64,000 nucleotides of DNA from Euglena gracilis (Eukaryota; Euglenida; Euglenophyceae; Euglenales), in assembly GCA_039621445.1 (NCBI GenBank), contig CP154954.1, positions 8,186,634-8,250,633 of the forward strand, given 5' to 3'. The notes under the pieces were generated by a model. That model was given only the letters and a program-made list of their open reading frames with translations, was not told where the DNA came from and made no database searches. The translations under genes were made by a program, and so were the position numbers. Positions 31,301-40,178 of this stretch are shown in pieces. The stretch's first letter is position 1. Every line of letters starts with the position of its first letter.

Positions 31301-31716
31301 ACGCGTACCCACCCCGCAGTCCAGGCGTACCTCAGAGACCCGGTCCCCGAGTCTCCCCTGCCCCCACGGGTAGAGGTCGCCGCCCCCGCGTGTCGACCCG
31401 CAGGGACGCCCCAGCTCGGGATCCCCCCCTCCCACCAGGGGGCCCCGTTCCCGTGCACCCCCATGACCCGTCCCTGCGGCGAGGGGGCACCACCACCGGA
31501 GGCGTGCCCCTGCATGGCCACGGTGCGACCCGGCCCTTCCTTCCCAACAAGGAGGCCACCCCTGCCCCCTGCCCACACCCCATGGGGAAATGGAAAAGGC
31601 CTGGCGTCAACCTGGGATTTTCTCCATGGTGGTCGTGTTCCAGTTCATCTTTCTGTTCCTTCCCCTCGCCTTCGACGCTCAGGACAGGCAGCTGGCAGCG
31701 CGCGCGCAGGAGCTGA
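25300..31716 (+). CDS. pol: Pol polyprotein: methyltransferase-like, PR, RT, RNase H, IN, chromodomain
   Basis: Read in the gag frame: Ser/Thr-rich linker (to about 25,820), methyltransferase-like domain (25,825-26,440), retropepsin (26,545-26,925, IDTGAQ at 26,635), RT (about 27,230-28,130, YFDD at 27,761), RNase H (28,222-28,675, LRTDASDYAVGA to VGDALSRW), a long Ala/Pro linker (28,795-29,420), integrase zinc finger (HRASGH...CEFC, 29,610-29,745) and core. The catalytic D, D and E codons are at 29,827, 30,019 and 30,127, a D-35-E spacing. A GPF/Y-like module (30,470-30,630), a chromodomain (30,703-30,885) and an acidic low-complexity tail follow. Between about 27,305 and 27,797 the RT lies in frame +2, bounded by a C-run with one apparent extra C and a G-run with one apparent missing G. 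An internal GTG/ATG-initiated pol cannot be excluded. Confidence 0.88.
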   Translation, partial: RGRPGPEGKGLDRQSTPQPTSAPGTRLVRAVEYEEEGWRLVQRKRRGRKSPKEGERPCLRQVSKAKPTPSSPSTSPSVPKAKVTSSTSSTPTASATKTSSTTSTPTASATKTASRSSLPRSTSSPSTTPTTSSPKVSPSLHKTPPQERQAPAKEVKKAPAKKEKKEPVKKAAKEEKERWALDLFSGTGSVRRALEKMGFKVISVDWDEKWKPDIVADVRKWRYWEQYAPGYFEVIAASPPCTEYSAALTTRKRRLRMADAVVKATRELVEYLAPTRWWIENPRFGLLRWRRVLRGVRYVDIDYCRFAEYGYRKPTRFWVSDAMAKELDDVICGGKCGSMVEGPDGVRRHRLQLGGSGGERRCTREEAYRIPEGVVRYLCLGEKAREEVAAAEEAKKVRKVVVRPWQHLPNRPFTVGRMEHRGGCYQLLMDVEVEAGGMKIQAKALIDTGAQTSLVKKELFPESVFHAATRPLVLRTVSGEALPGGQREAELKLSFAAQTDDEERRPRTWTTKVVAYDGCISTDLILGYPWLRENRLDVQPWRDTLQLHADPKWILRRRGDEEKKEEDDDEDEDELDGYLSTVKKMRQLTTDEAAVREVAMMLKEAEEAAKAVRGVVETEDDVDHPLARQLRDEIINEFEGRVFRERVWPCPPARGTHGKAVLRLKPGATPGGGPDHQPQGRAAGGPEGDGAGVPGGRQAGGGAGAVEGGRLPHPQEVGQVEAGVRLQLDQQDAADGLLPPTADGGHRERAGEVRDLLDGGPAGRLPPGGHGGGKPTHHQHPPARRPLAVDRGAPGHQRRSGAAPEGHRRDLPQRLRPHPPLLRRHPGEHERLPGWSDYVLIWQHARDVGETMRALEADRWVADKKKAQLFRKRAEFVGHVLGEGKRVPASGKLAAVQRWQPPANVTSLRAFLGLCNYYSGYVRMYSELAAPLQEKLKLPRDLSRAGSKHPIVWSAAELEAFEKLKAALVADLELWHVDMNKPFVLRTDASDYAVGAVLEQLPKVEGIPSVEELLKPGASVAVGFMSRKLTEGQRLRWDTRDKETYAVVSALDKWGGYITGQKVLVLTDHRSLESWYKEHVARGAGPQGRRARWHSKLNEHMVEVVYVPGEKNEVGDALSRWAYPASQEYRDSCWHGTAADAEEMEQQIREEKAAERSCPKAVHPVDKVCPLPTANAASPSPPAGTPATTAASAGTPASEAAPAGIPAAGSPAIRPPPPTHPTAPAATAAPTVRVPSATALASPGQPEQPQHPALSAQPKQQQQPATPRTVRFSVRPAAAPAAAPAVRSPSAEQASSPPAASARSIPPSAAIAVTTRSQAAAKPPGAAVPKKPAGPPKVGGHPSPPAVPPVAAAVPPVAAAVPPAAATPAAAPQDEDQDLMAMDWSEAYEKCPTFKEPWQAIKRGRPWPTGYRKEAGKLVKDSVWCVPDALTERAIREQHRASGHVGGERLLDEASRNFQFAVPSRARELAGKILAVCEFCQASEHPHQPLRLRITPTPVPPHVMCSVSVDLFQMPEVEVEGGKLVNVFAACIDRHSGWAIATVHHTRGLTAEAVAKAMYEQWAQFGVPSVITSDRGPHFVGAWWRAMCARLGVRHAFSQAYHHEGNARAEVLGAQIQKRLRKMKAAEGVEWPEALPRALRTLHDSAGPSGLSPFQVLFGRERWYGGVPYQPPTRAEDAVAFFERMQDIDHRVAKILNEEHAKTAEAVNKRRKELPELEINDKVWYLRPRTRTGEKLETYWIGPCVVAERTSEHTYVLQMEDGRKQVAHRSQIKSYRHDPALMGPPLRLFHFRQSRPEEGSRLDEWEVEAVVTHRRDANGDLEFLVKWLGYEEKTWEPLRHFFHRYASPIVSYFVEHDIKEDIMKYLSRFPEEAHIAICHAVEIEKEKEKEFGLSWEEPPEEWMWQDPEDGDVCREGDDSAGDDDEGDGGDEGDRDQEDGGDAGPAGPQQAAHPRYPVRVHRQPASGKRPVSVRSASARDALSRASLAPAPPSTTPSLPMSHAYPPRSPGVPQRPGPRVSPAPTGRGRRPRVSTRRDAPARDPPLPPGGPVPVHPHDPSLRRGGTTTGGVPLHGHGATRPFLPNKEATPAPCPHPMGKWKRPGVNLGFSPWWSCSSSSFCSFPSPSTLRTGSWQRARRS
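25825..26440 (+). other. C5-cytosine-DNA-methyltransferase-like domain at the Pol N-terminus
   Basis: The family transfers a methyl group from S-adenosylmethionine to cytosine C5. Motif I is LDLFSGTGSVRRAL (Asp codon 25,843). The acidic strand-2 segment VISVDWDEKWKPDIVADV follows. Motif IV is ASPPCTEYS, with the catalytic-type Cys at 26,020. The motif VI position is WWIENPRFG, with Glu at 26,137 (ENP rather than the usual ENV). YCRFAEYGYRKPTRFW and RIPEGVVRYL follow. The domain is small (about 200 residues) and lacks a clear target-recognition domain, resembling compact phage-type DNA methyltransferase proteins with SPPC, ENP and YRKPT signatures. It is in frame with PR-RT-RH-IN and GC-biased like the rest of pol. 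Activity and specificity are inferred only. Confidence 0.75.
27240..27815 (+). other. RT segment displaced by two compensating homopolymer frameshifts
   Basis: Pol reads in frame 1 up to KPGATP. The RT palm (VCDYSLTNKML, STVDLRDAFHQV, VVPQGINVGPALLQRD, YFDDILVSTS) is in frame 2, and frame 1 resumes at WSDYVLIWQHA. The entry point is the C-run at 27,305-27,309; the exit is the G-run at 27,797-27,801. Both fit one-base length changes. Confidence 0.85.
30703..30885 (+). other. Integrase C-terminal chromodomain
   Basis: The segment EWEVEAVVTHRRDANGDLEF then LVKWLGYEEKTWEP matches the chromodomain core (KWxGYxxxxxTWEP). In chromoviruses this domain directs integration to particular chromatin marks, often H3K9 methylation. 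Aromatic-cage residues look at least partly kept (W of DEWEVE, W of VKW). Confidence 0.9.
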
Positions 31717-32090
31717 GCTGTCGTCGTGAGGAGATGCGGTGACGTCGGCGGCAGCTGGCTCACCCCCTACTGACCTGATGGATACTGTGGAGGCTCTCAC
31801 CCACCAACCCAACCTCTTACTGGTGTGCCACCCCTCCCCTCTCTTCCCCAACCAAGGCTGAGCCACGGTGAGCCCGGCCGAGGCCGAGCCAGGAGAAGGG
31901 AGACCGGAGAGAGCCCAGAGAGGAGAGAGAGAGGAGAGGAGGAGAGCGACGAAGCACGGGGGCGAAAGCCCCGGGGAGAGGCGAGCAAAGAAGGAGCGGA
32001 AAGGAGAAAGAAAGGGGACCCAAGGGGGGAAACCCAACCGACCCCGGGGGGAAAGGGGGCCCGGAGGGGACCCAGGGAAGAAGACCCAGG
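31717..32090 (+). other. Start of the chromovirus 3' untranslated region
   Basis: Between the pol stop and the G-rich array the DNA is purine-biased (AGGAGAG-type tracts at 31,915-32,000). Long overlapping ORFs here on both strands reflect composition and carry no domain. Confidence 0.5.
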
Positions 32091-33820
32091 AGGGCCAGCA
32101 AAAAAAAAAAGCGGCCGGGGGGCCGCGCCCACACCCGGGGGGGGGGGGCCAAGAGCGGCCCGGGGGGCCGCCCAGACCCCAAAGGGGGGGGGGGGGCGCA
32201 AAAAGCGGCCCAGGGGGGCCGCCCAGACCCCGGGGGGGGCCGAAAAGCGGCCCCAAGGGGGGGCCGCCCAGACCCGGGGGGGGGGGGGGGAAAAAAGCGG
32301 CCCAGGGGGGGCCGCCCAGACCCAGGGGGGGGGGGGGCGCCGAAAAAGAGCGGCCCAGGGGGGGCCGCCAACGACCCCGGGGGGGGGGGGGGCGCCGAAA
32401 AAAGCGGCCCAGGGGGGCCGCCCAGACCCCAGGGGGGGGGGGGACGAAAGGGGGGGGGGGGGGGGGGGGAAAAAAAAGGGCCTAGGGGGGGCCGCCCAGA
32501 CCCCAGGGGGGGGGGGCGCGAAAAGCGGCCCAGGGGGGCCGCCCAGACCCCAGGGGGGGGGGGCGCCGAAAAGCGGCCCAGGGGGGCCGCCCAAGACCCA
32601 GGGGGGGGGGGGGCACGCACGGCCCAGGGGGGCCGGCAAAAAAAAAAGCGGCCGGGGGGCCGCGCCCACACCCGGGGGGGGGGACCCAAGAGCGGCCAGG
32701 GGGGGCCGCCCACGACCCCAGGGGGGGGGGGGGCGCCGAAAAAGCGGCCCAGGGGGGCCGCCCAGACCCCAGGGGGGGGGGGGGGCGCCGAAAAGCGGCC
32801 CAGGGGGGCCGCCCAAGCCCCCCGGGGGGGGGGGCACGCACGGCCCAGGGGGGCCGGCAAAAAAAAAAAGCGGGCGGGGGGGGGGCCGCGCCCACACCCG
32901 GGGGGGGGGGGCCGAAAAGCGGCCCAGGGGGGCCGCCCACGACCCCAGGGGGGGGGGGGCGCCGAAAAGCGGCCCAGGGGGGCCGCCCAGACCCCAGGGG
33001 GGGGGGGCCGCCGAAAAGCGGCCCAGGGGGGGCCGCCCAAGACCCCCCGGGGGGGGGGGGCACGCACGGCCCAGGGGGGCCGGCAAAAAAAAAAAAAAGC
33101 GGCCAGGGGGGCCGCGCCCCCACCCGGGGGGGGGGGAACCGAAGAGCGGCCCAGGGGGGCCGCCCACGACCCCAGAGGGGGGGGGGGGCGCCGAAAAGCG
33201 GCCCAGGGGGGCCGCCCAGACCCGGGGGGGGGGCGGGGAAAAGCGGCCCAGGGGGGCCGCCCAGACGGGGGGGGGGGGCGCCGAAAAGCGGCCCAGGGGG
33301 GCCGCCCAAACCCCAGGGGGGGGGGGGGCGCCGAAAAGCGGCCCAGGGGGCGCCTGCCGACCCCAGGGGGGGGGGGACCCCAAAAAAACGGCCCAGGGGG
33401 GCCGCCCAGACCCCAGGGGTGGGGGGCGCCGAAAGAACGGCCCAGGGGGGCCGCCCAGACCCCACGGGGGGGGGGGGGGGCCAAAACGCGCCCCAGGGGG
33501 GCCGCCCAGCCCCCAGGGGGGGGGGGCGCCGAAAAGCGGCCCAGGGGGGCCCCCCCCCCCCCAGGGGGGGGGGCCGAAAAGCGGCCCAGGGGGGCCGCCC
33601 AGACCCCAGGGGGGGGGGGGGCGCCGAAAAGCGGCCCAGGGGGGCCGCCCACGACCCCGGGGGGGGGGGGGGGCGCCGAAAAGCGGCCCGGGGGGGCCGC
33701 CCAGACCCCAGGGGGGGGGGCGCCGAAAAGCGGCCCAGGGGGGCCGCCCAAGACCCACCCGGTGGGGGGGCACGCACGGCCCAGGGGGGCCGGCAAAAAA
33801 AAAAAAAGAGGCCAAGGGGA
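32090..33820 (+). repeat. G-rich tandem array inside the chromovirus
   Basis: Roughly 30 imperfect 45-60-bp units of the form GCGGCCCAGGGGGGCCGCCC plus AGACCCC, then a run of 8-15 G and CGCCGAAAA. A larger-scale marker, CACGCACGGCCCAGGGGGGC followed by GGCA and an A-run, recurs at 32,614, 32,835, 33,061 and 33,771, spaced 221 and 226 bp for the first three. Each unit has several G-runs (potential G-quadruplexes) and a GGCC...GGCC hairpin. The 800-codon ORFs on each strand are products of the repeat. Confidence 0.9.
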
Positions 33821-34136
33821 CCGCCAGCCCAAAAAGGGGCAACCGAACCCAGACAAGACCACCCACCAAGGAGAGCCAAGGAGAGCCAAAGCCCGAGCCC
33901 AGCCAATTCCTGGGGCCAGCCCGCAAGGCCGGACGACGTCAGCAGCGACGCTCACCGAAAGCCTGCGGAGCACGGCCAGGGATTGGCTGGCGTCCACCCC
34001 CACCCGGACCACAGGAGCCCGCCCGCAGCCGGCACGCCAGGCAGCGGCGCAACGAAGGACCGGGGAGCCCCGGCCAGGCTCCTGTGGCAGGGGGGCGAGA
34101 GAGGCAGCGGCCAGGCCCGGCAGCCGGAGGCAAGGC
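33821..34136 (+). other. Unique part of the chromovirus 3' region
   Basis: Non-repetitive GC-rich DNA between the G-rich array and the polypurine tract. An open frame exists but shows no domain. Confidence 0.4.
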
Positions 34137-34149
34137 CGAGGAAGGGGAG
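34137..34149 (+). promoter_or_regulatory. Polypurine tract
   Basis: GCCGAGGAAGGGGAG, purine-only from GAGGAAGGGGAG, lies directly 5' of the 3' LTR, where plus-strand DNA synthesis is primed in LTR retrotransposons. Confidence 0.75.
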
Positions 34150-34787
34150 AGTTGGCGGACCGGCCGCTGCACATTCCATTGCCACTATTACAGCCTGCTG
34201 TTGTATATAGCGAACCACTGTGCTAATTCATCATCAAAATAGCGCAAACCGCTCTCTAACTGTTCTGTTTTTCACTGCAGGCTCCCTCTTTTTACCCATG
34301 GTTTCAATTCAAGATTGTGCCTGCTGAATCAAGACCAAGGTCAAATTATATCAATCTTCAAGGATTTTCAAGGCAATTCAAAGAAAGGCACTGGAGCCAA
34401 GGAAGTGCAAAAGTTCAAGAAAGTCGAAAATCCAAGGGCGGAGCAAGCAAAGAATTACAAAAAAGATTGGTTATCTGCTGGCGCAGGAGAGCAGTACAAG
34501 CCAAAAAGGTGTTGGTGCTGGGGTATCTGAAGCCTAGGGGAGGGTAACCAGGCCTTTTCCTAAACCCCCCCACTGCCGGAAGGGACGCCAAGCCGGACTC
34601 CCCCCTCCAACCACTCCCGAAAAAGGAGGGCCTTCGGTCCCCGGGAAAAAATCCTACGTGGGAAGGGGAGTATCCCGAACCTACCCCTCTCCCCAGAGCC
34701 CATCGCGCCCACCCCCCACCCCGCCGGTACCCCCTCACGGACCCCCGGGAGTGAAGGCTGGGCAAAAACAACATCGTTCGGGAAACT
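34150..34787 (+). repeat. 3' LTR
   Basis: Same length as the 5' LTR, with about 8 substitutions and no net length change; followed by the CTTG duplication at 34,788-34,791. Confidence 0.92.
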
Positions 34788-34791
34788 CTTG

Positions 34792-36230
34792 TTACTTTCC
34801 GGCCTTAAAGCCCCATAACACTGCCAGACAGCAAAAATTCTGCCTAAGGTCTTTGGACCAGCCCCCCACTCCTCTCCTCTTTCCCCCCCGGGCAAAATCG
34901 CTGTCGCCGGCAGTTGGTTTTGTAAATAAGCTTTCTTCCCTGGTCAGGTATGACTGCCCAGGTGCCCCTCCTTCCACACCCTACCTCTACAATCTTTTCC
35001 GATCATGGGATGAGACCACCACAAGTACCATAGGCACACCCCAAACCGGGCGGATGGAAATTTCTGGAATCAAAACCTTCCAGCCCCACTTTCCAAGAGG
35101 GCTCTTCCACTTCCACCCCTTTACCGCAATAAGTAGGTAACCACATAAGCGGATAACCTCTTTTGCGCGTTTTTGATTTTTGGTTTCCACTCTCTTCCTT
35201 CCGTTTCTGGTTTTTGACCTTGTGACAGAGAAGTGGACCCAAGACGTGCGGTACATTCCTCAGTCTCAGAGCTCTGCTTGAATCCTTGCTGGCCTGGTCC
35301 AGTAAGGAAATAGGGCAAAGCCCTGGGAGGAGGATGTGTACCAGGCAGCATGAACATGGCACTGTACATAGCAGCAGACTGCAGAATGTACAATGTCATG
35401 CTAGATAGTACTATTCCACGTTCTGCAACACATAGGAATAACGTATCCTATCTCGGATCTGCCTTCTCTTTTCACAGGTGGTATTTGTATTCTTTTGTTT
35501 TATGTTTCATTAGCCCAAAAGGGCAAAACAAAGATTTGAAGATTTGAACTCCGATAGAAGAACACGACTGGAACTGAAGTTCCAAAATCTGCCTTTTGCT
35601 CTGCATAAGCCCGAAGGCAATAAAAACTAATAGTTAAGTAAAAGATTGTCTTTTTTGTCACTCTCCTGGTTCTGTTCCCACAGGAGGGTGTAAGTAGGCC
35701 GACAGGCAGTGGGAATAGAGTCAGGGGACGTACACTATATTTCAGGTGGGTATTTTACTATTATAAATTTTGTTGATACATTTTCCATATTTATAAAGAT
35801 TTTATAGTCATTAATTTTTTATTGTGGAATTATAAAATATAACATTAAGATTGTATTTAATGCAGTTTTAGTAATACAAATAACACACGTTTTCATACAA
35901 TTAGTAATAAAATAATAATAAAAAAGAAATAAGTTGAAATTAATAAATATATGTATTAAGCAAAAATAATATTTATTCGTATAATATGTAATTGTAGAAT
36001 AATTATTACAGCAATCGTATTATCATTGTGAGCCCGACCCCCCCCCCCAAACCATGTCAGGAAATTTATGTTCCAACGGCCTCGGTCAGAAGATGGGGGC
36101 AAGGGGGTGGTGGAGGGAGGGGGCAGAAGACCCAAGGGGACAGAAGCCTCGTCGTCACGTCGGAGAATCGTCAGCAGCCAACTCCGCGAGGCGGCACTAA
36201 GCACAGACTCCTAACCCAACGCGCCAAAAC
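34792..36230. other. Unassigned flank, AT-rich after 35,740
   Basis: A plus-strand frame stays open from the LTR to about 35,140 (LSSLVRYDCPGAPPSTPYLY; RMEISGIKTFQPHFPRGLF), and a short minus-strand frame overlaps it. Neither is recognised. 35,740-36,020 is A/T-rich with no gene. Confidence 0.3.
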
Positions 36231-36231
36231 A

Positions 36232-36560
36232 ATAACAACAAACCTCCGGCGAGCAAAGCATGGCCTCACAATGCCTTTGTGCTTCGCCCTCTGTGTCCCT
36301 TCCTCCCAGGTCGGCTGGCCTCGAGGGAGTACAAAAAACGAGGAAATTGTGTAGGAGGGAAAGAGAATTTATCGTGGCAAGATGTCTGAAACATAAAAAA
36401 AACTACCTTTGGTGCTGATGAAACTTTTTAGGGGTCAGGTTTTGCGTTTTTTTGGGGTCAGGAAAGAAGGGAATTGCCTCACAGTCTTTGTGCCTCGCCC
36501 TCGGTGTCACTTCCTCCCTTGTCGGTCTGCCTCGAGGCAGTGCGAAAAATGGTGGGACCA
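36232..36560. repeat. Scattered DIRS-like terminal-repeat fragments
   Basis: Blocks GCAAAGCATGGCCTCACAAT, CTTTGTGCTTCGCCCTC, GTGTCCCTTCCTCCC and CTGCCTCGAGGCAGT correspond to parts of the terminal repeats at 38,277 and 45,310. Confidence 0.4.
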
Positions 36561-37740
36561 TATTATGCGCAAGTATTTTTTCCACAGGAGAAAGTGGCAC
36601 AGAACTGCTCCAAAAGATTTTTTTTCCAAAACACGCAGCAACTGTTTTGAATGCCTTTCTTGGCCTGTTATGGCCTGTTATGCGTGTTCTTTTAATGATG
36701 CGGGACTATGAGGTCTGCTCCCCCCCTCAAGGGATGGGTTTACGATGGTGTTTAGATTTTTTTTTGACCCAGTGTCGAAAAAAACAGGCTGTGTCATAAA
36801 CTGTCAATAAAGTCACAGAAATTAGGAAGGTGATTCCGAATTCAATGCACCCCTGAAGACCAGGTGAAAAATTGATTCCGGTACACGTCTTCAAACCTCT
36901 CCACAGAGCGGGTTATGGAGCTACGTGCCTGTGTGCATATAAAAGTACATCAAGCACTCAGAAGGGACGGTGCATCAGGCAGTCGCCCACATGCTTTTCA
37001 GGACGAAACTTCCTTTCCCTTGGGTGGAGACAGCCGCTGTAAAGGAGTTCGTTAACGCCATCAGCCCAGGTGCTACACTGGACACGCATTGACGGCAGTC
37101 ATCATGGAATTGAAACCTTAAGATGGCAAGCGCATTCTCTCAACCTGGTGGTGAAAGGTCTCTTCAAGGATTGCAACCGTCCAAAGATATTGAGGTGAGC
37201 GAAAAAAAGCTTTGTGTACGGGGCAACTGGCCAATGATCTTCGCCACTATGGAATTCGACGACCAGGTATCCCCCCCCCGTTCTCATGATGTCTTCTTTC
37301 TGCAGCTCTCCCAAGGGAAACAAGATGGATGCCAACATATCGTCAAGCGAAGTTATTTTGTCCAGCCCGTGTGATGGATGTTTGCCTGGGGTTTCTGTAC
37401 AGAGTCCTTTTTTGCACCGTTTTTTTTCAAAACAAAGAAATGGGCTCTGGCCTTGCAGAGGAGGACGGATCCGTGGACACGTTACCCGTTGTTTTTGGAG
37501 TGTCAGGTGTGGCATGTCATTTTTCTTTTTTTTTGACTGTTTTGGCTTCATTGATTGGATGTTTTTGACTGACTCTTTCCTTTTTTTCCTTCATTTTCCC
37601 CTTCATGATTTGGACGCTTTTCTCAGGATGGCAGCTGCGGGCCACCAGCGCTGACCTTGAACGACACTGGGTTTTTACACAGGTCGGCAATTTTTTGTCA
37701 ACAAAATTAACCTTTTGCTTAAGTCCTGGTCTTTCAATTT
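36561..37740. other. No supported gene
   Basis: Mixed DNA with several short ORFs. A plus-strand frame near 37,123 (QPSKDIEVSEKKLCVRGNWP) is mildly protein-like but lacks clear splice sites. Confidence 0.3.
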
Positions 37741-37899
37741 AGGCATCAGGCGTTTTCTTGCCTCACCCCCCCGTGGGGATAGCCCTGTCGTTGTTTTTTG
37801 ACTGAGGGAGCTTTCCACTCAGGTTTCTGTTTCCGCGGATGACGAGTCCTCCTATTTTGATTAATTTTTTGTGATGCTACCTGACACGGTGTTTGTTTG

Positions 37900-38110
37900 A
37901 CAATTGTATTCAACCCCATTTTCTGGGAGGGGGGGCTGGTACGGCATTCACCTTTGTTTTTGGTAAAAAAAACCATCTTCTGGGGGGTGTCGGTACGGCA
38001 TTTTGGGAGGGGTCCAAAAAATCTCTTTTGGGAGGGGCTGTTGGTTCGCCTTTTGAAAAAACCCCATTTTCTTGGGGGGTGCTGTCCGTTTGGGTTTTTT
38101 TGTTTGTGTG
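37900..38110. repeat. Irregular minisatellite of TTTTGGGAGGGG units
   Basis: Units such as TTCTGGGAGGGGGGGCTGGT and TACGGCATTTTGGGAGGGGT repeat four or five times, giving similar peptides in several frames. Confidence 0.55.
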
Positions 38111-38276
38111 AATGACAAAAAGAGCATATGAAGTCAGGCTTTTTTTTGCGCAAATATTCTTCGGTTTTTGGGTTTGATCCCCGATCATTGTTTAAAGAAT
38201 GAATTTCCTGCAAAAATGACCTGCCGCAAAGGTCGCACCAAAAAGCAAAAAAAGGAACTTCGGGGGGGGCAGTCGT

Positions 38277-38530
38277 GGACACCTCGGGCTCCGCACTTTG
38301 CCCTTGTGAGGCTATGCCTTGTTCGCCGGCGAAAAAGGCACTCGGGCTCACAAGGTCTCACACTGCCCCGAGGCAGACCGAGAGGGGAGGAAGGGACACC
38401 GAGGGCGAAGCACAAACACCAAGTGAGGTCATGCCTTGTTTGCCGGCTGTTTGAATTTGAATGTTTTTGGGATTTTTGGGGATTTTTGGGATTTCTGTGC
38501 TTTGCCGGAGTTGGCTGCCTCGTCGCTCTG
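38277..38530 (+). repeat. DIRS-like terminal repeat (left)
   Basis: It contains ACCTCGGGCTCCGCACTTTG, GTGAGGTCATGCCTTGTTTG, CCGGCTGTTTGAATTTGAAT and TTTGCCGGAGTTGGCTG. The reverse complement of 45,230-45,430 has the same blocks, so the element has inverted ends. Confidence 0.6.
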
Positions 38531-38683
38531 GCGCGAACGATTCCTAGGGGGAGACCCCTTTCTGGAGCCACCCCCCCCCCGAGGATCGTTTTCTCTTCTG
38601 GGAGGGTAGGGTGGGCTCACTTGGTGTTCGTGCTTCGTACTCGGTGTCCCTTCCTCCCCTCTCGGTCTGCCTCGGGAGTGCGA
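38365..38683. repeat. Perfect inverted repeat next to the DIRS-like terminal repeat
   Basis: CCCGAGGCAGACCGAGAGGG and following bases (about 38,363-38,405) reappear inverted near 38,641-38,678. DIRS elements carry an internal complementary region near one end, and this could be it, though the arms lie just outside the recombinase gene. Confidence 0.5.
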
Positions 38684-38699
38684 GACACCTCGGGCTGCA

Positions 38700-39383
38700 C
38701 ACTTCCCCCAAGTGAGGTCGACTGTGCACCCCCCCGGGGGGGGGGGGCGGAGCCGCGTGCTCCAAGTTTTCTTGGGCACCCAACCTTTGATAGTGTGAGC
38801 AAAAGGCTTCCACACTTTTCCACTGACCAATTTCACAAACCAACTCTGAGCTCAAACCCAACGTTTTCATCTTGTTGACTCCTGCCCCCCTGGTGGAGTG
38901 GGGGTCCAAAATACGGGAATCAATCCCAAACTCTTCTAAGGCCCTTTTTTTTAAAGATGCAATGCTGTCTGCCTTTATGCCCCTGAAGGGGGTTTGGAGT
39001 GTCAAAACCACAGGCCCCCTGGGGGGCAATGGTCCTTTGCGAGGGCCACATTCTCCTTTAGAAGGTGAAAAGGAGAAATTTGGGGAATTTCTGGCAAAGA
39101 ATCCATTCTCTCCCATTTTGCCATTTTTTGACGTAATTTTTACATAAGGAGTTGAGCCAAGTAAACTTGCACAACCTTTCATTTCTGATAAATCTGAAGA
39201 CCTGAGCAACATTAGAAGGCGACACACAAGAATGAGTTGTAAACGAAAGTGTGGCAGGTTGTTCCCAAGTACATCAAATGGAACTGCTGCCAGATGCCTC
39301 AGCAGAGGCCACGGATCCCAGAAAGCACCATTTTTTTGGACATTCTTATTCCACGCTTTTTTATATGGTGTATATGGTTTCAC
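38700..39383 (-). pseudogene. Tyrosine recombinase of the DIRS-like element
   Basis: The minus-strand frame contains CRLLMLLRSSDLSEMKG, with the family's first catalytic-type Arg in the RSSDL context. Further on come HSTRGAGVNKMKTLG (HxxR box), IGQWKSVEAFCSHYQRL, with the W and the nucleophile-position Tyr. Strand cleavage and rejoining is the family role, replacing the integrase of LTR elements. The protein then runs into a proline tract from a C/G homopolymer at 38,728-38,745. The upstream start is not defined. Confidence 0.65.
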
Positions 39384-39593
39384 CCCCTGCTAACCTCAAT
39401 TTTCCCAAAGCCCTGGCAAAAGTAAGACACATGAGTAGGCATTTCTGGCCTGTGCAGTGGAAACTCTGAACAATTGTACCACAGCATCTGCAATTTCATC
39501 CGATGATGATTGGTGGGGGGGACCCCCCTTGTTGAAGAATGCTTCAGAGATGTGTAAAACCACTCTGATGTCTTTTCAGGCTGGGATTTATTC

Positions 39594-40130
39594 TTATAAA
39601 ATTATTAATGGATGAAGATTAAATTTTTCTCCCCTGTCAAATTGACCTGGGCAGATCAGGCAGAGGAGGGGCCACCTGGGGGGTGGCATTTTTTCTCCCC
39701 AAAAGTTTTGGAACATTCCTGGGTAAGGGTTCTCCTTGACACATGGTGTGGGTGGGGCCTTCAGCTTTATTAATAGGGTCCACCATGGTGCTGAAGCCCA
39801 AAAGGGGACCACCATCAAAACTTTTGCTTTGGGAAAAAGCTGCAGCCTGGCCAGGAGTTTTTGAATAATGGACCAGGGGGGGTTGGCATAGAGCCCCCCC
39901 CAGGTTTTCCAGTGAACACTGCAGGGCATCTGTTGCCTTGGCCTCCCAATGGGGCCACCTGTACACAAAACTGCTAGCTTTTTGTTTCCTGGGGAGGCAA
40001 AAAGGTCTGTTTGGATGGTGATGAAGGGCTGAAATTTTTTTACCAGATGCTGAAATAATCTTTTGTCCAGGTGTTCTGAGTGTCTTTTCAGGAACTTCCT
40101 TGGCCACTGGCTTTTTATTGAACTTTTCTT
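39594..40130 (-). pseudogene. RNase H-associated conserved region of the DIRS-like element
   Basis: In one minus-strand frame the sequence reads KRLFQHLVKKFQPFITIQ then TDLFASPGNKK, and continues to NPPWSIIQKLLARLQLFPKA and VLMVVPFWASAPWW. These are the usual DLFASxxN, PPWxxI and PxWxxxxW boxes found between RNase H and recombinase in DIRS elements. It is separated from RNase H by the 40,179-41,134 insertion or duplication. Confidence 0.6.
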
Positions 40131-40178
40131 AGATTTTCAGGCAAGCAAGACCAAATCCGGACTTCTGAGGCATTGTGT

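Larger units (their letters stand above)
20873..34787 (+). mobile_element. Ty3/gypsy chromovirus with a Pol-encoded DNA methyltransferase-like domain
   Basis: Two 638-bp LTRs (20,873-21,510 and 34,150-34,787) differ at about 8 positions (about 1.25%) with no net indel. They are flanked by the 4-bp duplication CTTG (20,869-20,872 and 34,788-34,791). The order inside is primer-binding site, gag, a single in-frame UGA, and pol with methyltransferase-like, protease, RT, RNase H, integrase and chromodomain, followed by a G-rich tandem array and a polypurine tract. PR-RT-RH-IN order plus a chromodomain defines a Ty3/gypsy chromovirus. LTR similarity suggests a recent insertion. Only two single-base homopolymer changes in RT interrupt the coding. 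Confidence 0.93.

Noticed and set aside
31797-34242. Several 470-805-codon ORFs rich in P/G/R over the chromovirus 3' region
   Set aside because: All frames on both strands are open because the G-rich array lacks A/T-rich stops; no domain and no preferred frame.
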